DNA of 64,000 nt from Heliopora coerulea (lineage: Eukaryota; Cnidaria; Anthozoa; Scleralcyonacea; Helioporidae), in NCBI GenBank assembly GCA_030142905.1, contig JASJOG010000272.1:214001-278000 (forward strand), given 5' to 3'. Shown here in pieces: positions 13,301 to 23,000 of the stretch; position 1 is the stretch's first letter, and each line of letters begins with the position of its first letter. A program made the position numbers and the translations under genes. A model generated the notes under the pieces. That model made no database searches. It was not told where the DNA came from and saw nothing but the letters and a program-made list of their open reading frames with translations.

Positions 13301-16300
13301 TTAACTACTATGAATCGATTCTGTGTCCAAGACTACTCTTAAAGTACTATGCTGGGCTTTAATCTTCCTTTTAAAGTTAATCTAATCAAATTGTTGTAAC
13401 TCTCAACTTTGAATTGTTCGCTGAAATCATGTGTAAGGCATCTCTCAACTAAAACACCTAAAGTTATATGAAAATAGCAAGCCGGTATAGAGCTTCTTAT
13501 TTCAAATCATTGGGTCTTAAAAGGCGTTAGGTCAAGTCAACTGAAACTTCTCATAAAAATCTGACACTGCCGAAGTCAACTGAAAAATGTTGACTCGAGC
13601 GGGATTTGAACTCGCATCTTCGGAATACCGGCCCGCCGCTCTACCTGTTGAGTTATCGAGTCCACAGGGATTGGAGACGAGTTTTGTCCAGCTTAAGCGC
13701 ACGCGGTATTCTCGCGACAACTTAACGCTATCCATGAGAGAATGTGCAGTGTTTCAATTTCATTTCAGTAATAAACATTTTTCAGTTGACTTCGGCAGTG
13801 TCAGATTAGCATGAAAAGTCAACTGAGATCCGATAGAAAGACTAAAGTGCAGTTCAGCGGGTGTACAAATGAAGCCATCACAAAAACGTGTGCGCCATCA
13901 AACTACAGTATATGAGTTTGTGGTTAAGTATAACGTTCTATATAATAAATAAATCGTTTTAGCCAACTTTTAGTATTAGGGTTTGGGTTAGAATAAATAA
14001 AGTGTTTCAAAAATTATTACCCACGGCAGTTTAGCGGTTATTTAGAAGAAGCAATCCACGCCATGATTAAATTGTGCACTCTATCATTCAAATTACATAT
14101 TATAGACGAGTTTAGGGTTAGGATTTGAGTTTTGGGTGAGGACAACTTTGACAAACGTTTAGGATTAGGATTAGGTTAGGGTTGGAGTTTGGATTAGAAT
14201 TAAGGTTGATAAAATTGTTTTAAATATCGTAATTCATTATCATTCGGACACTATCGAATAAGCTCTTCTTAGCAAGTGTGAGATGGCGTCATTTACACCC
14301 GCTAAACAGTTGTCCCGAGACATATTTGCCAGAATCTTTATTATCTTTATATTTTACAAAGAGTATTTGCATTGTAGACGTTTCCTTACTCCTCCTCATT
14401 ATTTCATGTCGGTTGCTCGTTTGAATTTCTAACTTGTTTTGTCTTTCTTTCTCTTAGTCTTCGGGTGCTTTGCACTCCTCTATTTCTTCAGTCAACGGTG
14501 AGGATGTTACGGAGTACGTGAGACAGTGTACGCTCGATATCAAGACATGGCAACCAGACCTCACTAAGGTGTGATATCCTTGTTATTTGTGAGATGAGCT
14601 TAACTTCGACACATCGGCGTAGCAGGGTTTAATGTGTAATCGGTTGTCAATCGTCATCTTGATAGCAGCAAGTTCGCGGCTAGTTATTATCTTCATAAAA
14701 CCTAGGTCGTGGCTCGTCATTAACTCACGAAGGAGAAAAAAAAACAAACAAAACAAAACAATTATGAAGAATTTCTGATATTACAAAAGAAAAAATTAAT
14801 GCTTCGTAATGTTAAAACAGTAAACACCTGACTCTAACATCCACTCTTTACCAGGCAAAATTGAAAATCTAGAGCCTCAATGATACGTTTTTCGGTAACT
14901 TGGTAAATCAATTTGAACAAAATCACCGAAGTTCTCATTCTATAATATCGGTCACTATCTTGCAACCTCGTTGTCATTTATACAATTTGTCATCTTGAAA
15001 ATATAAGGTCCTGAATTCTGATTGCGCACGGAGTTTTATAGTTCCGCAGCACAGTAATCTTGATTCCGATGCATTTCTACAACATCAAACAAACTGTAAT
15101 CCATCGTCTTAAGAAATGTCCATCTATGGACCTATTTCTGTACCTTTAGGTCCTGACCACAGACTGTGCTTGTGAAGTACTAACCGAGTTTTCACCCGGA
15201 GGGTTACTGATGAGAGATACATCTACGAATAGTAACGGTGAGCTATTTTTTCATACGATAGTGATATAATCAAGATAAAGTGACTGTAACCCACCTCCTA
15301 AGACCGGACACTGTACAATAAATAAGTTCAAATGTATTTCGATTGAAACAAGGGGAATCAGGAGAATTTGTATGTTGATGATCTCGATCGTTGTAGCCTT
15401 GAGAAAGACTTTTAATGGTGACTAAGGTTTCGTCGGCCTTAGCGGTGGTCATCTTTAGTGCCGTATGCGAAATGTTGTTGAAGACGTGATTTGTCAATAG
15501 TTACATGTGGATGGTGTGTGCAGTTTTGCTGTTGGTTTGTAGGTAAGTGGTTTCTTGGCTGGTGTGTCTGATAGTTAACTTGATATATGTTTATTATATG
15601 CGATAATTTTGGGTGAAGCAACTACCTGAAATATACGAAAAGAAACTTCGACGTTTCGAGCGAAGGCCCTTCGTCGGGAAGTTACCTACTAACTTCCCGA
15701 CGAAGGGCCTTCGCTCGAAACGTCGAAGTTTCTTTTCGTATATTTCAGGTAGTTGCTTCACCCAAAGTTATCGCATCTTGTTATCCTCGACTACCTACAC
15801 TGGCACCCATTGCTCAAGATGTTTATTATATGACGGTGGCAGCGAGCGGTCTGAATACGAAAATCTTGTAATTTGATTGGTTCATAAGCAGTCGGATATT
15901 TCCCGTATTGCCCGCTCAGAGGGAAAACTTAAAAAAGCCTGGCTTGTGTCGAATAAAAATTAAACTTTTTGACATTATATGAAGTGAAAATATATTACGA
16001 ACAATCAGAAAAGGAAAAGTAACCATGCGGAGTGAAGTTAGTGAAGAAATTTTGTATGAAATGACGAGAGAATTTCAAGTTTTTTAATTGACGTTCTGTA
16101 CCTTTGCACTTGTCAATTGTATTGCAGTAAAGCCATATAATATACTACTTACTGACCTCGACTCGCTGCACATCTTTCGGTCCGTACTTAAAAACATCGG
16201 TCCGATATTTCCGTAGTAAATAACTTGATAGTACTTACTGACCGCGCTTGCATGCTCGGTTTGTACTAGCGAAATATCGGACCTCGAATCGCTGCGCTCG

Positions 16301-18053
16301 TCTCGGTTCGTACTTGATAACATCGGTGCGATATTTCACTAGGACAGTCTTCACGCTCGGTCAGTAAGTAGTAAGGCTTGTACACTTGAAATCGTGAAGT
16401 TTATTAGATGGATAAGAGAATTTGTTAATTTCGCTTCGTTATCCAAATGAGCAATCTCTTATAACTTTTATAACATAGGTAGGAAATCAAAGACTTCATT
16501 TTCTTTTCAGAAATGCTTCTGACTTACAATATCCGTCGCTATCCCAGCATCTAATTATTTTTCCATCCTCAGGTCCTACTCAACAGTCCATCCATACAGA
16601 ACTCCGGCATCATTATAATGCAGTCACAGAATTACTTAGACATTTTTGGTCGTGTTTTCCAGTGACATCATCATTCTTAGAAGAAAAGGTATCTGAGAAC
16701 GTCTATTTTTATTGAAACGAGGAAATATTGAACCCTTTTCATCTCATGGGCCATTGGAACAATTTTTCTTTTTAAATACCCGATTTACACGCAAAATGGC
16801 ACGGTTGCGAAGTCATAAGATATGAAACATATTATATTTCGCATGTGAGCACATTTTGTCTAGAACCTTGTCTCACCTCAGTTACTACGGCTCGATGGCT
16901 GAAGCGTCTCGCCGGTCATCATCAGGTTACCAGTGGTACACATTTGTAACCGTCGCTGAACATGTCGGTCCTTATAGCTCAATGGTTAGTTACCAGTCAC
17001 GAGAAGGAACTGGGGACTATATTTCTGATTTCAGTTCACATTACATCTCAGTCCTTGTGCCTCATCGGTTAGAGCGCCTGACTACTAATCATAAGGTGTG
17101 AAGACGTCCTTTAAAAATTCGCCATTTAGAGAAACCATGATATATTGAGAAGCGTACTTGATACTTGTGGCTCGTATTATGACTGCTAAAACGCTCCAAT
17201 CCTAGAACGACTATAGTGTCGGGTTGAGTTCAATCTTAAGTAACAGATTTTTTCACTCCGCGAGTTGACGTTTTCCTTAAGATGTGAAAATGGTCTTAAT
17301 AGACGTTGTATGAAGAACGACGACTGTGTTGAGAATGCTCTGGAGAATAACAATTATTCATTTTCCTTGTTTTGCATGAAGAATTCGTTGGTCCCTATGC
17401 TAAGGTTCCTACTACTCAGCAAAACGCAACCTAAGAGAATAAAATTGAACATCATTCCAAAACTTAACAGAAGAAAAAAGAAGGAAAAACGACAGTCACA
17501 TATCAGCACAAACTACCAGATTATTTTGGCAAAATGACTGACGCGTTTCGTTGTAACGTGCTGTCCACTTTGGGCTAAGTATGCTGGAATGTGAACGCCA
17601 AAATAAAGCCATTTATTTACAAACCTGCTTCTGCATCAATGTACATTTTTGGATTTCGTAGCTGTTTTTGGTGTCTGTAATAGGAAGAATTTCTGCGGAA
17701 TTAATATTCTAAACAATTCATCGAGTTTTTTTTGTTTGTTTGTTTGTTTGTTTGTTTTTGTTACGACCTTTACCTTCCTCATTTAGGTTGAACGAATGGC
17801 TAAATGTTTGGAGAAATATAAGAATATCAAACTGCAAAACTTCATCACAACTTTAGAAGATCCATCGGTAGGTTAAAAGGACTATTTGTCAACTAGGTAA
17901 CAATAATTTTATTTAAATATTTAATCAGTCATCAGAAAGCAACTTTTTTCCTATTCTTTTTAGTGTGGAGAACATCTTTCTAAAATGATTGATGTTGCCG
18001 TAACAAAATTCCATACTTTACAAGAAAAGAAGTCGAGAGTAAAACTTAGCTGA
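1310..18053 (+). CDS. GTF2H1: General transcription factor IIH subunit 1 (p62), 5'-partial, 15 exons
   Basis: Core subunit of TFIIH, which acts in promoter opening and nucleotide excision repair in the nucleus. Exons: 1310-1511, 2741-2843, 3328-3390, 4360-4453, 6535-6569, 8464-8575, 9012-9088, 10516-10631, 12051-12105, 12402-12524, 14458-14568, 15150-15237, 16573-16688, 17787-17867, 17964-18053. All have AG/GT borders and phases that join in frame, giving 487 residues to the TGA. The order follows the family: end of the PH domain ([14 protein letters not shown]), then BSD-type segments ([36 protein letters not shown]), a low-complexity middle with TYEDLEEEN, then the C-terminal helices ([25 protein letters not shown]). 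The first ~55 residues are missing on the left. Exons 7 and 9-10 are less conserved and their borders are the least certain. Introns are full of transposon relics. Confidence 0.93.
2316..2512 (+). mobile_element. Penelope-like element 3' end, 5'-truncated, in a GTF2H1 intron
   Basis: About 200 bp matching the 3' tail of the element whose GIY-YIG end is seen at 29691-30238 on the other strand. It contains a hammerhead-like fold and the common tail that ends near CTCAAACATGTCA. It lies in the same orientation as the gene. The left limit is defined by where identity with the 29-kb copy stops. Confidence 0.6.
2402..2446 (+). ncRNA. hammerhead-ribozyme-like motif (Penelope-associated)
   Basis: Stem I is TGACT paired with AGTCA. 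The core CTGAAGA matches CUGANGA. Stem II is GACCGCC/GGCTGTC with one mismatch and an extra T at its base. Next come GAAA, the self-complementary ACGT as a minimal stem III, and the NUH cleavage triplet GTC. Known family fact: Penelope-like elements carry minimal type I hammerheads. Activity is not shown, and the extra T may weaken it. Confidence 0.5.
2935..3165. repeat. minisatellite, ~25-bp unit
   Basis: Imperfect tandem copies of a unit such as CAGTCCCTGTCCTGTCAGTG followed by GCCCT, about nine copies, in a GTF2H1 intron. No coding potential. Confidence 0.8.
4018..4333. repeat. foldback element with ~78-bp arms
   Basis: Sequence 4018-4095 is the approximate reverse complement of 4256-4333 (CGAAGCAAAATCCGAA against TTCGGATTTTGCTTCG). 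Inside, 4085-4128 forms a second hairpin around CAAGACTAAATGTTGAAA. It abuts GTF2H1 exon 4, which starts at 4360. It looks like a MITE or foldback transposon. Confidence 0.7.
4641..5203 (-). mobile_element. mariner-like element, internally deleted (563 bp)
   Basis: The termini CAGGGTGTCCCAAAAAAATG and CAGGGTGCCCCAAAAAAATG (right end, reverse complement) are flanked by TA duplications at 4639-4640 and 5204-5205. The reverse strand between about 5134 and 4757 encodes the C-terminal part of a Tc1/mariner transposase. It shows [11 protein letters not shown], which holds the second catalytic Asp, and a [13 protein letters not shown] segment of the kind that follows the third acidic residue. In family members the downstream motif is SPDLTP; here it reads SPTFTR, so the third acidic residue appears lost. 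The N-terminal half is absent, so the copy is non-autonomous. It sits in the intron after GTF2H1 exon 4. Confidence 0.85.
5215..5583. repeat. minisatellite, 59-bp unit, about six copies
   Basis: The unit starts TGTCCTTGTCTATGTGTACC and repeats every 59 bp with very few changes; the first copies differ by TATACC and TGCATCC. It begins right beside the mariner-like element. ORFs across it ([19 protein letters not shown]) are products of the repeat. Confidence 0.93.
5628..6052. mobile_element. palindromic MITE, TA-flanked (425 bp)
   Basis: The ends CACCTTTTGCTGTT and AACAGCAAAAGGTG are inverted and flanked by TA. The two halves are long inverted repeats, for example CGCAACCATTTGCATCAAAG against CTTTGATGCAAATGGTTG, so the RNA or single strand would fold back fully. 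A shorter relative lies at 56332-56568. It is non-coding and probably mobilised by a Tc1/mariner transposase. Confidence 0.75.
7083..7580 (-). repeat. tRNA-derived SINE cluster (two tandem copies plus one inverted)
   Basis: Two copies on the reverse strand (near 7115-7215 and 7345-7460) show an A box like TAGCTCAATGGTTAGAG and a B box like GGTTGCGGGTTCGATC. Each is followed by the same tail that includes CTGAGGATAAGAGCT. A third partial copy runs forward at about 7478-7570. A ~240-bp segment containing one SINE is duplicated in tandem here. RNA polymerase III origin is inferred from the boxes. Confidence 0.75.
8110..8153. repeat. perfect 20-bp stem hairpin in an intron
   Basis: TTGTGATCTGCTTCCTTTAA, a four-base loop CATT, and the exact reverse complement. 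It lies in the GTF2H1 intron before exon 6. Perfect pairing suggests a recent origin, such as a template-switch event. Confidence 0.85.
10756..10902. repeat. near-perfect palindrome with Penelope-type ends
   Basis: Arms of about 66 bp meet near 10829. The arm includes CGAAAGTTTGTGTATTTAA and the hairpin piece ACTACCTAACTGTAGTC. The reverse-strand order CTGTCGA, hairpin, GTAGTC, GAAAG resembles a degenerate hammerhead, as in other Penelope tails of this window. Confidence 0.75.
11408..11452 (-). ncRNA. hammerhead-like motif, left arm
   Basis: The reverse strand has ATTGC, the canonical core CTGATGA, stem II GGAA..TTCC, GAAA, the self-complementary ACATGT as minimal stem III, and GTC. Stem I is weakened by an A where the right-arm copy has G. 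Activity untested. Confidence 0.45.
11772..11816 (+). ncRNA. hammerhead-like motif, right arm
   Basis: Stem I is TTGC paired with GCAA around the core CTGATGA. Stem II is GGAA..TTCC. The next core block reads GAAG instead of GAAA, which is expected to reduce or abolish cleavage. Stem III is CATG, then C. Confidence 0.4.
12651..12810. repeat. palindrome of Penelope-type tails
   Basis: Inverted arms share GGGTGAAGCAACTACCTGAA, then ATATACGAAAAGAAACTTCG. The same tail forms a second, cleaner palindrome at 15599-15775. The flank at 12614-12660 also matches 15770-15815 in inverted order, so the two loci derive from one family. Confidence 0.8.
12828..13365. repeat. inverted-repeat element with duplicated flanks
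   Basis: Arms 12964-13019 and 13219-13273 are inverted (AAACATCACAATATCTTCAG against CTGAAGATATTGTGATGTTT). Outside them the segment with CTATGAATCGATTCTGTGTC occurs at about 12840 and again at about 13308. Non-coding, within a GTF2H1 intron. Confidence 0.6.
13557..13808 (-). repeat. tRNA-like sequence flanked by inverted repeats
   Basis: The reverse strand at about 13590-13663 has a 7-bp acceptor-like pairing GACTCGA/TCGAGTC, a D-arm-like piece with AACAGGTAGAGC, and a T-arm-like GCGAGTTCAAATCCCGC. No good anticodon stem could be drawn, so it is not called a tRNA gene. Arms ATCTGACACTGCCGAAGTCA and its complement frame it at 13557-13592 and 13775-13808. Confidence 0.5.
14100..14215 (+). repeat. 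degenerate TTAGGG-like patch
   Basis: Scattered motifs such as GTTTAGGGTTAGGATTTGAG and GGATTAGGATTAGG, with a related one near 13975. The order is irregular, so this is at most a decayed interstitial telomere-like tract. Confidence 0.4.
15380..15598 (-). mobile_element. Penelope-like 3' end, degenerate
   Basis: The reverse strand has AAGATGACCACCGCTAAGGC, then CGACGAAACCTTAGTCACC and TCTTTCTCAAGGCTACA. This parallels the tail at 2402-2510. The hammerhead core is broken (CTAAAGA, and GAAAC followed by CTT). Confidence 0.55.
15599..15775. repeat. near-perfect palindrome, ~84-bp arms
   Basis: Arms run from TGCGATAA through ACTACCTGAAATATACG to CTTCGCTCGAAACGTCG and meet at GAAGTTACCTACTAACTTC. 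The reading CCGACGA, GGGC/GCTC hairpin, GAAA, CGTC with flanking AACTTC/GAAGTT is hammerhead-like, but the core has C where U4 is required. A Penelope tail pair is the likely origin. Confidence 0.8.
16130..16370. repeat. short dispersed repeat with internal copies
   Basis: The motif CGGTSCGATATTTC with neighbouring TACTTACTGACC recurs at least three times. CGGTGCGATATTTCACTAG is found again near 44166. Non-coding and family unknown. Confidence 0.45.
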
Positions 18054-18943
18054 GCAAGATCTAGGTGGACCAGCGACTGAAGTTGGCTACGTCGACAGAG
18101 GATATATTTTTAATTCAAACTTGTTTTGGAACTGTCAAGTAAAAATGAACCGCAGTGAACGTCGCGTGAAGCAAAGAACAGATGTGCGACTTTTACTTTT
18201 ACTATAAATTCAAATTGTTACCTCTATTAAAAGTCATTCATCGAAAGAGTTTATAATGATGAAAATAATGGCCGTGGCTTTTGGGGAAAAGGGATTGATC
18301 GGTCGTTATCCCGGCATGCACCATCAGAATTGACATCGCCAGATATCTGTACGTGAATATATTTAATAAGTGACGCAATAAACGATATGTGTTTGTTGTT
18401 TTAATTATTGTTTCGATTACTGCAACATTTTTGCGAGACGAAAATGATAAAATAGCGGTTAGCTGCAATATCCCAAATTTCCATTGTTTTTTTTTAATAT
18501 ATTGTGTTATAGTAGGAGTGTTTGTTTGATCTGATTCCCAGACAGGGAGAAGGGATAGAATAAAAAAAAAAAGAAAAACTTGGAAATGCTCTCCGGACTT
18601 AAATACTTTATTGTTAAGAGTTTTCAAATGCTAGTATGCAATCGTCGACAGGTAAATTTATGAAAAACGAAGTGATAGCGGCTTTCGAGTTCCCCCAGCT
18701 TTCTCCTCTTGTTTTGCATCAGGCTATCTAAACACGTCAAAACAGTTTCTATTTCTTAAAGAAATAACAGGCAAGGAATGTCTGTGTTTGTGGTATGTTC
18801 ACCAAACGTGATCATCATTATTTAATAATAAGTTAGTAAAACCTACAAGGCATCACACGAACTATAAAAATCAGTTCATAAAATTCCATTACATGTGTAC
18901 ATAAGGACGTGTACAATTTATTATTAGAACTAGTACAAATTTC
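18054..18943. other. GTF2H1 3' flank, no gene seen
   Basis: Presumed 3' untranslated and intergenic DNA after the GTF2H1 stop. Near 18670-18725 there is a degenerate Penelope-type tail on the reverse strand (CCTGATGCAAAAC, hairpin, CTCGAAAGCC). The reverse-strand ORF at 18238-18627 has no recognisable domain. Confidence 0.45.
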
Positions 18944-19261
18944 TTATCTCAGATAAAAAGTTAAGAAATAAACAACAAATAGGTTGGGTTTGACATATTT
19001 GGTAATTTCATCTAGATATTTAATAAGTTCCTGATTAAATTTATCTAGAGAAGAGATTGTTGCTATATTTGATGGAAGATTATTCCAATCTTTAGCAGTT
19101 CGAGGAAGGAAGGAATATTTAAAAACATCTTTAGTACTCAGTTGGACTTGTTGCTTAAACTTATAACTATTTCTTGTGCGCGATTCATTGGATAATTGTA
19201 AATAAGAATCCGGGTTTACATCAACAATGTTGTGTAGCGACTCACGTGTAGCAAACTCCAT
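18944..19261 (-). pseudogene. non-LTR retrotransposon ORF2 C-terminal fragment
   Basis: A 105-residue open frame contains KYSFLPRTAKDWNNLPSNIA. This fits the conserved tail after the reverse transcriptase of LINE ORF2 proteins (FFPRT-x-WN-x-LP). No reverse transcriptase domain precedes it, so it is a 5'-truncated copy, as is usual for LINEs. Confidence 0.7.
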
Positions 19262-19309
19262 ATGTTGACGTCAGACACTGTGGCACACTGCATGACAACT
19301 GAACTTTAT

Positions 19310-19775
19310 TAAATGGCTCAAAGCGGTGATCGGCAAACCGCGGCCCGCGGGCCACATGTGGCTCACAAGTCCATTTCACGTGGCCCGCGAACTATTTTCC
19401 ATACGTAATGTTATTTGGCCCGCCAACATGTTCCCCAAACATTATATCTCACTACCTGACTAGCCGGTCTAGTACTCTTGTAGTCTGGTCTAGTAAGTGT
19501 GAATGTAAACTTTACATCTACATGAAAATTAAATTATTAAAGTGATATATCACTTTAATAATTTAATTTCATGTTTAGGCATTGTGTGACCTCTTTGTTC
19601 CACTTACCAGTCTTACCTCAATGGCTAGATGGCAAGAATGCTAAAATAATACTAATTTTTTTTTTTAAATTTAAATTTTCATGCATTTGTTCGGGATATT
19701 GGGTGACACAAAGGTGTGGCCCACAAGCCCTCGGGAAGTCATGGAATTGGACCATTGGCCAAAATGTTTCAAGAC
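19310..19775. mobile_element. hAT-like non-autonomous relic with a central hairpin
   Basis: GC-rich ends with GGCAAACCGCGGCCCGCGGG and GGCCCACAAGCCCTCGGG resemble hAT-type MITE ends. The centre, 19522-19572, is a palindrome (AATTAAATTATTAAAGTGA and its complement, with a one-base difference). No clear target duplication was found. Confidence 0.35.
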
Positions 19776-20049
19776 CCCAGGCTTAAAGTATTTTCTGAAG
19801 TCTTGACATTTGATATGCACACTTCGTTACATCCGAATATTCGTCGGAAATATTTATTTCTACCTCAGTTCTCCCTACATACGCCGCTACACACTAGCAT
19901 ATAATTTGTATAGATTATTCTTTAAACGTCAGGCACATAGGATTTATACAAAGCTCCGAGAAAGCATCACAAAAATGCGCGGATGGCACGCCAAAAGCTT
20001 GACAGTCTCAATTTATAAACACATCTATCCGTATTTTTTCGAATCATAT

Positions 20050-23000
20050 TTACTCAGCTTTCTCCCGTTTCCGTTGGTCGCGATGTATTTTCCAGTTACG
20101 CAACATTCCAACTACCTTGGGGTTATTTTCACCAAAGAAGTGTTTGTACATTGCCACGGATTTCTGAAAGTGTTCTTCAACTTTCATTATATCGTCCCAG
20201 TGGTGATAAAGTATTCCCAGACTATACAGCGTATGAGCCACCCGGGGATGACTTTCACCGTGTAATGTTTTGTTCGCTGTCAAAGATTTCAGCAAGTATC
20301 GTTCAGCTTGTTCCAGATATCCGCACTTGTGACAAATTACTCCTAGATTATGCCACGCGGCCGCCACAATCGGATGATTTTTTCTCTGAAACGTTCCGGT
20401 CATTTCCATGGATTCTCGGTAATGCACCAAAGCTTTCTTTATATTGCCCATGTGACGATAAATTACTCCCAAGTTATGCAATGTCAAAGAAATGACAGGG
20501 TGATTTTCGCCGTAGAATTCTTTGATCACTTCCAAACATTGTAGGTACTGCTGTTCAGCTTTCTCCAGTTCACCTCGTGCGAGATAAACTTCTCCAAGGC
20601 TATACTTGGTCTCAGCAAGCTTCGGGTAATTTTCGTCTTTGGTTTTTCTTTCCAGGCCTGAAAAATCTACGCAGTTGTGTTCAGCTCTGTCGAGACTGTC
20701 GTCGTAAACTATTCCCAAGTTATACAACGTCATAGCCAGGACTGGGTGACTAATGCAATGAAATTTTTTATTCATTTGCGAGGACTCCTGGATGTAACGT
20801 TCAGCTTTCTCCAGACTGCCCCACGCGAGATAAACTGCTCCAAGACTTGTCATAGTATCAGGCAACTTGGGGTGACTTTCGCCGTAAAATGTTTGTTTAA
20901 TTGTCAGAGATTCCAGGTGACATTCTTCGGCTTTCTTCAGATCACCTTGCACAAGATAAACTACTCCCAAGCTATGCAAGGTATCACCTCGTTGATGATG
21001 ACTTTTCCCATGGAATTTTTCGTTCATGTCCAAAGATTTCTGGTGGAGTGATTCAGCTTCTTTAACATCTCCCCAAGCAAGGTAAATTACTCCCAGACTA
21101 TGCAACCTGTCAGCTACCGACGGATGACTTTCTCCATAGATTTCTTTGCATTTTTGGAGAGACTCCATGTAGCATTCTAAAGCTTTCTTCAAATCGCTAC
21201 CATCCCGATACACCCATCCAAGGTTGTGCAACCACTCTGCTTTATCTGAAGAACTTTTTGTCATGTTCAAAGAATCATTGTAATACTCTTCAGCTTTCTG
21301 TAAATTGCCTTGTTTGCGGTAAATGTATCCCTGATTAGCCAATGTAGACGCAATCTGGTCGTGGGAAGAACCATAAAGCGCTTTTTGTACTTCAAGAATA
21401 CAGTTATTACACATCAGCGAGTTTTCAGTGTCAATAATTGTAAAGAAAACGTCACGAAATACTTGAAGCTTGGAAATAAACTGCAAGTTGTCGAAGTCAA
21501 CGTTAAGAGGTTTATCTGTTTTACTATTGGTTGGTAGACTGAAAGTTTGCTTTGATTTATGACTTGAAACGTGAAACATTGGTATGTGTGATTTTAAAAG
21601 TGACAACGTGGAGAAAGTGGAGGAATCCTTTTTATTACCTTGAATTTTCTTTTTAGCAAATGTCTCCATAGTTTTCAGCCATTTTGCACTCAGGTCTTCT
21701 TTGCTTTCGTTGCGAAATGCCATAAAACGATCATGAATGACTTGATGAACCTTTAAAGAGTTTACTTCATACTGTTTTGTCGAAATGAACAGACAACACC
21801 GTCGTAGAATTAGCTGAATATGCTCAGTATCAGTATCTTTGGTGTTGTCTATAACAAATTGCACTAGCAAGTCAACTGGAACTAATGAATTGACGCAAAA
21901 ACTTAATCCAAGAAAAGTATATTTCAAAATTTCAGAAGAAACTGCAAGTTGCTCGACTACTAGGCGAGAAGCTGCCACCATTCCATCACAATATGAGATG
22001 TTCATTTCGGCCACGTCATTTTCCATCCTTTCCCGTTTCCCTGAACACAGTTTATGGTGGTAATCCCTCCATGTAAATGTCGTTGTCTCTGATATCTCCT
22101 TTACGTACATTGCAGCAAGAACCAAAGCTAAAGGTTGGTAATCCAGCTCTTTTGCTATTTGTTTCAGTAGGTCACCTTCGGCCATATCACTGCCATGTTT
22201 TTCATCAACATGTGATACTCTTTTCAAAAGCTCAGTTGAATTCTCTTCATTCAAGCCAGTTTTAAGTGACTCCGCATTTGGAGCATCATCCGACCGTTGT
22301 GTAGTTATGATCACTTGGCCATGTCCCCAACCCTGGATTATAGGATTTCGCCAAAATTTGACCTTATTATCCAAACCACGTACGCCAATTCCATCAACAA
22401 TTAGAAGCCAGGGTTGAAGAGAGCTGGCTTTGCTACCTACTAAGTAACACAACATCCTGAACCTCTCATAGAAATCCTTCTTGCTTGAAACTTCGAGATT
22501 CAGAGTTTCTGCACTACAGCCAAGCTTTCGAGCAAGGGTGTACAGTGATTGATATAAATGTTCTTGTGAAAGAGCATCCAATGTATAAACGAACGAGAAT
22601 GTACTTTTAATAGAATTTGCAAGTAATCTAGCTAACTGAGTTTTGCCGCATCCAGGATTTCCAGAAAGACAGAGACGAGTCACAGAATTTGGATTATTCT
22701 CTCGAAGCAGCCTCATCTTTTCCTCAAACTCCTTGACAGTTTCTTCACGTTCTATGACGTGATGAGATGGTTTCAATGGCAATTCGCAAAAGAGTGTTGG
22801 GTTCTTTGTGATACCTAAAAGCAGTTTAAGATAAAATTAGGGGATTTTCCAATCTGTTTGATAGATTTACCTCATAATAAAGTCAAACATAGGAAATGTT
22901 TACGAAGGAATACAAACAATAGAAAATCCAGCCTTTCCTCCGAAGTTCCTTCCCACCAGTCTACTTTTGCATTACTCACAAAAAAAGTGAAATTTACTTC

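Noticed and set aside
14100..14215. True interstitial telomere
   Set aside because: TTAGGG copies are irregular and interrupted; only a decayed resemblance remains.
18238..18627. 129-codon reverse frame downstream of GTF2H1
   Set aside because: No domain and no upstream exon; it lies in the likely 3' UTR and includes poly-A and poly-T tracts.
19810..20265. 151-codon forward frame opposite the NLR-like gene
   Set aside because: It is largely the antisense shadow of the TPR exon and the flanking 3' region.
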